DNA of 8,346 nt, from positions 1 through 8,346 of the forward strand of contig WFQY01000147.1 in the NCBI GenBank assembly GCA_015486815.1, given 5' to 3'. Position 1 is the stretch's first letter, and every line of letters begins with the position of its first letter. A program made the translations under genes and the position numbers. The stretch is from Phycisphaerae bacterium (GTDB lineage: Bacteria > Planctomycetota > Phycisphaerae > JAAYCJ01). Of this stretch, positions 6,120 to 8,346 are shown piece after piece. Below the pieces are notes generated by a model. It was not told the origin of the DNA, ran no database searches, and saw only the letters and a program-made list of their open reading frames with translations.

Positions 6120-8346
6120 ATGAAACGCTATACTATCGGTGCATTTTTGATTGTTTGCAGCGTGTATTTGAATGTCGTTTACGCTTCGAATTGGCCAACG
6201 TTTCGGCACGATTATTATCGAAGCGGAATAACGCAGGATAAAATATCAGCTGAATATCTCTCGCTAAAATGGACTTACAAATCCCCCCATCGCCCTGTTC
6301 CTGCGTGGTATGGCCCCGCTCGATGGGACGCTTGGATTAGTTATAAAAATATCAGGCCAATGCGCAATTATGATGTTGTCTTTCATACTATCATCGCCAA
6401 CGATAAGCTCTATTTCGGTTCGTCAGCCGACGATTCCGTCCATTGTATCAATAGCCAAACGGGTAAAGAGCTTTGGAGCTTTACGACCGATGGACCTGTC
6501 CGAATTGCCCCTGTTTTTGTCGATGGCAGGTTATATTTCGGCTCTGATGACGGATATGCGTATTGCATCGATGCTGACAGTGGAAAACTCATCTGGAAGT
6601 ATTCGCCGGTTGCCGGCTCACGCCAACTAATCAATAACAATAGATATTCATCGGAATTTCCGATACGAACGGGAGTTATAGTTGACAACGGTAAAGCATA
6701 TTTCGGCAATTCGATGCTGCCTTGGAACAAATCATATATTACTTGCGTTGATGCACAAACGGGCAAGCTGATTTACAAACAATTATTATCGAAGGTCTCG
6801 ATGGATGGTCCGTTTTCCGCTTCTTCAAAATTCCTAATATCTCCTCAAGGAAGGGTTCCACCAATATTGTTCAACAAATCCGATGGCAAATATGTCGGCC
6901 GGTTAAATTCCAAACACGGTGGAAGAGGTGGAGCATTCGTGGTTCTCTCTTGTCAGGCAGATGATAGATGTTGCGCTTTCTATCCGACAGGCACGAAAAA
7001 GGATTGGGGAATAGATGAATTACTTCTTCAAAAAAGGCAGGAGAGAATATACGAATTTCCGAGTGGCAGATCGATGGTAGCGATAGGCAATATCTGTTAT
7101 GTAATAGACGATACGACCCTCTTTGCCTACGACAAACAGCAGAAAAAGAATCTCTGGCTAAAACAGGTCGATGTGCCGTGCGAAATAATAGCTGCTGCCG
7201 ATACACTTTTCATAGGCAGCAGAAATAAAGTAGCTGCGTATGATAGAAAAGACGGAAGAAAGGTCTGGCAATGGCCGATAGACGGCAAAGCGTATAGTCT
7301 CTCCGTATCCGACGGTAAGCTTTTTGTCAGTACCGATAGCGGATATATATATTGTTTTGCTGCTGGCAATAAGCAATACCAAAGCGCAAGTGGCAATGAG
7401 GAGCAGGCCAAGATACACAGAAAGCCAACGAAGCTGAACGACCCTGGCTTGCTCGATTGTTTCGAGTTTGACAAGGATTTTATGTCAGACAGAAATCTCT
7501 ATAACAGAGGCGAAAGAAATATACCTGCCAAGATATGGGGCAAAATAAAATTCATAGAAGCTGGCAAATATTCCGCAATAGAATGCGATGGCGCTTCGAC
7601 TACGATTCGCATAGCTGGCGATGCGTCAAAAATCAAAATGCCGAAACACGAAATTACAGCAGCTGCTTGGGTAAGGGTCGATCAGCCCGTTACGTGGGGC
7701 TCGATTATCGGTGCTTTTCAGGATAACGGCTCGTATGAGCGAGGTTGTCTGTTAGGCTATTATAAAAAGAGATTTTGCTTCGCTATCGAGAGCAAAAAAG
7801 GCAACGGCAGACTCGAATATCTCAAATCACCTTCCGAATTTGTTCCGGGCGGTTGGTATTATGTTGTTGGTACATACGACGGAAAAATTATGAAGCTGTT
7901 TATCAACGGTAAACAAGTCGCAACATCAACCAGCCAGAAAGGTGATATCAACTATCCGCCACAGTCATTTTATGAAATCGGAGCATATCACGATAAAGAT
8001 GAATACAATCGGCTAAAAGGCGCAATCAGTGAAGTGCGTGTTTATGAGCGTGTTTTGACTCCTACGCAAATCCGATTGCAATACAAAAGCAAATCCGCAG
8101 GTTTTCCGAAAATCATCATCAAGCGGACAAAATTTTATACGCTTGCAATTGGCCCATATCTGCAATTTACAGATTACGATAAAGCGATAATCCGTTGGCA
8201 AACGAAAAATCCGTGCCCGACAATTTTGGAATATTTCGATACCGATATAAAAAAAGTTATCCGAAAAACAGATAACGCATTGAAAACCATTCATAGGATT
8301 TCACTAAGCGGATTAAAGCGAAATCACCTTTACAAATATCATATTG
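6120..8346 (+). CDS. Large secreted PQQ-like propeller / LamG / phosphatase-N-domain protein, 3' end beyond the window
   Basis: The frame is open from ATG 6120 (ribosome-binding site GAAAGGA at 6107-6113) to the right edge: 742 codons, no stop. Residues 1-22 are a signal peptide ending VVYA. Next comes WPTFRHDYYRSGIT (25-38), the typical start of secreted PQQ-like beta-propellers, then propeller blades of the form 'LYFGS.D..VHCINSQTGKELW' (clear at about 96-160 and 371-414). Residues about 444-650 are a LamG/concanavalin-like domain, shown by ITAAAWVRV (512-520), WYYVVGTYDGK (579-589), LFINGK and GAISEVRVYERVLT (634-647). From 675 (LAIGPYLQF, then IIRWQT and SLSGLKRNHLYKY) the sequence looks like the fibronectin-like N-terminal domain of purple acid phosphatases, so a metallophosphatase domain probably follows outside the window. 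The propeller need not bind PQQ; such domains often serve as scaffolds. Being last in the GH112 operon suggests a surface or periplasmic role in glycan handling, which is inferred. Confidence 0.88.
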   Translation, partial: MKRYTIGAFLIVCSVYLNVVYASNWPTFRHDYYRSGITQDKISAEYLSLKWTYKSPHRPVPAWYGPARWDAWISYKNIRPMRNYDVVFHTIIANDKLYFGSSADDSVHCINSQTGKELWSFTTDGPVRIAPVFVDGRLYFGSDDGYAYCIDADSGKLIWKYSPVAGSRQLINNNRYSSEFPIRTGVIVDNGKAYFGNSMLPWNKSYITCVDAQTGKLIYKQLLSKVSMDGPFSASSKFLISPQGRVPPILFNKSDGKYVGRLNSKHGGRGGAFVVLSCQADDRCCAFYPTGTKKDWGIDELLLQKRQERIYEFPSGRSMVAIGNICYVIDDTTLFAYDKQQKKNLWLKQVDVPCEIIAAADTLFIGSRNKVAAYDRKDGRKVWQWPIDGKAYSLSVSDGKLFVSTDSGYIYCFAAGNKQYQSASGNEEQAKIHRKPTKLNDPGLLDCFEFDKDFMSDRNLYNRGERNIPAKIWGKIKFIEAGKYSAIECDGASTTIRIAGDASKIKMPKHEITAAAWVRVDQPVTWGSIIGAFQDNGSYERGCLLGYYKKRFCFAIESKKGNGRLEYLKSPSEFVPGGWYYVVGTYDGKIMKLFINGKQVATSTSQKGDINYPPQSFYEIGAYHDKDEYNRLKGAISEVRVYERVLTPTQIRLQYKSKSAGFPKIIIKRTKFYTLAIGPYLQFTDYDKAIIRWQTKNPCPTILEYFDTDIKKVIRKTDNALKTIHRISLSGLKRNHLYKYHI

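Noticed and set aside
6310..7726. Several open frames of 63-118 codons on both strands
   Set aside because: All overlap the continuous 742-codon frame starting at 6120, whose domain motifs are clear; the overlapping frames show no recognisable domain or start site.
8013..8294. 93-codon minus-strand open frame
   Set aside because: It is antisense to the LamG end and phosphatase-type domain of the large secreted protein.

Overview
The window looks like part of a planctomycete genome, most likely class Phycisphaerae. The evidence is a secreted protein ending in a PEP-CTERM/exosortase sorting signal with an RRRK tail, a large secreted protein combining a PQQ-type propeller, a LamG domain and a phosphatase-type N-terminal domain, and a minus-strand secreted protein with the N-terminal 'CSTPVFxYAL' pattern I associate with planctomycetes. 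The class assignment is an inference from gene content; no rRNA or marker gene is present.

Layout: (1) 1-610, minus strand: 5' part of a secreted or lipoprotein-like hypothetical gene that runs off the left edge. (2) 611-893: divergent intergenic region largely filled by a 214-bp inverted-repeat element (667-880) with 19-bp terminal repeats around a nested palindrome of the 'TCATTCC...GGAATGA' type. (3) 894-1775, plus: AraC-family regulator. (4) 1776-1929: intergenic region with two 11-bp direct repeats spaced 22 bp start to start, a good candidate operator for that regulator. (5) 1930-2813: PEP-CTERM surface protein gene broken by one frameshift. (6) 2814-2956: a strong terminator-like hairpin. 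(7) 2957-3910: a paralogue of the broken gene that stops just before where the PEP-CTERM anchor would be. (8) 3929-6097: a GH112 beta-galactoside phosphorylase (galacto-N-biose/lacto-N-biose phosphorylase family), without signal peptide and so cytoplasmic. (9) 6120-8346: a very large secreted multidomain protein, open to the right edge.

Genes 7 to 9 are co-directional with gaps of 18 and 22 bases, each with its own Shine-Dalgarno sequence, so they read as an operon. Together with the regulator they suggest a glycan-responsive locus: the AraC-type protein would sense a sugar, secreted beta-repeat and LamG proteins would work at or outside the cell surface, and the cytoplasmic phosphorylase would split an imported beta-galactosyl disaccharide with phosphate to galactose 1-phosphate plus the other sugar. 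No transporter, sugar kinase or Leloir-pathway gene is visible here, so substrate and pathway remain inferred. I saw no tRNA, rRNA, CRISPR array or transposase.
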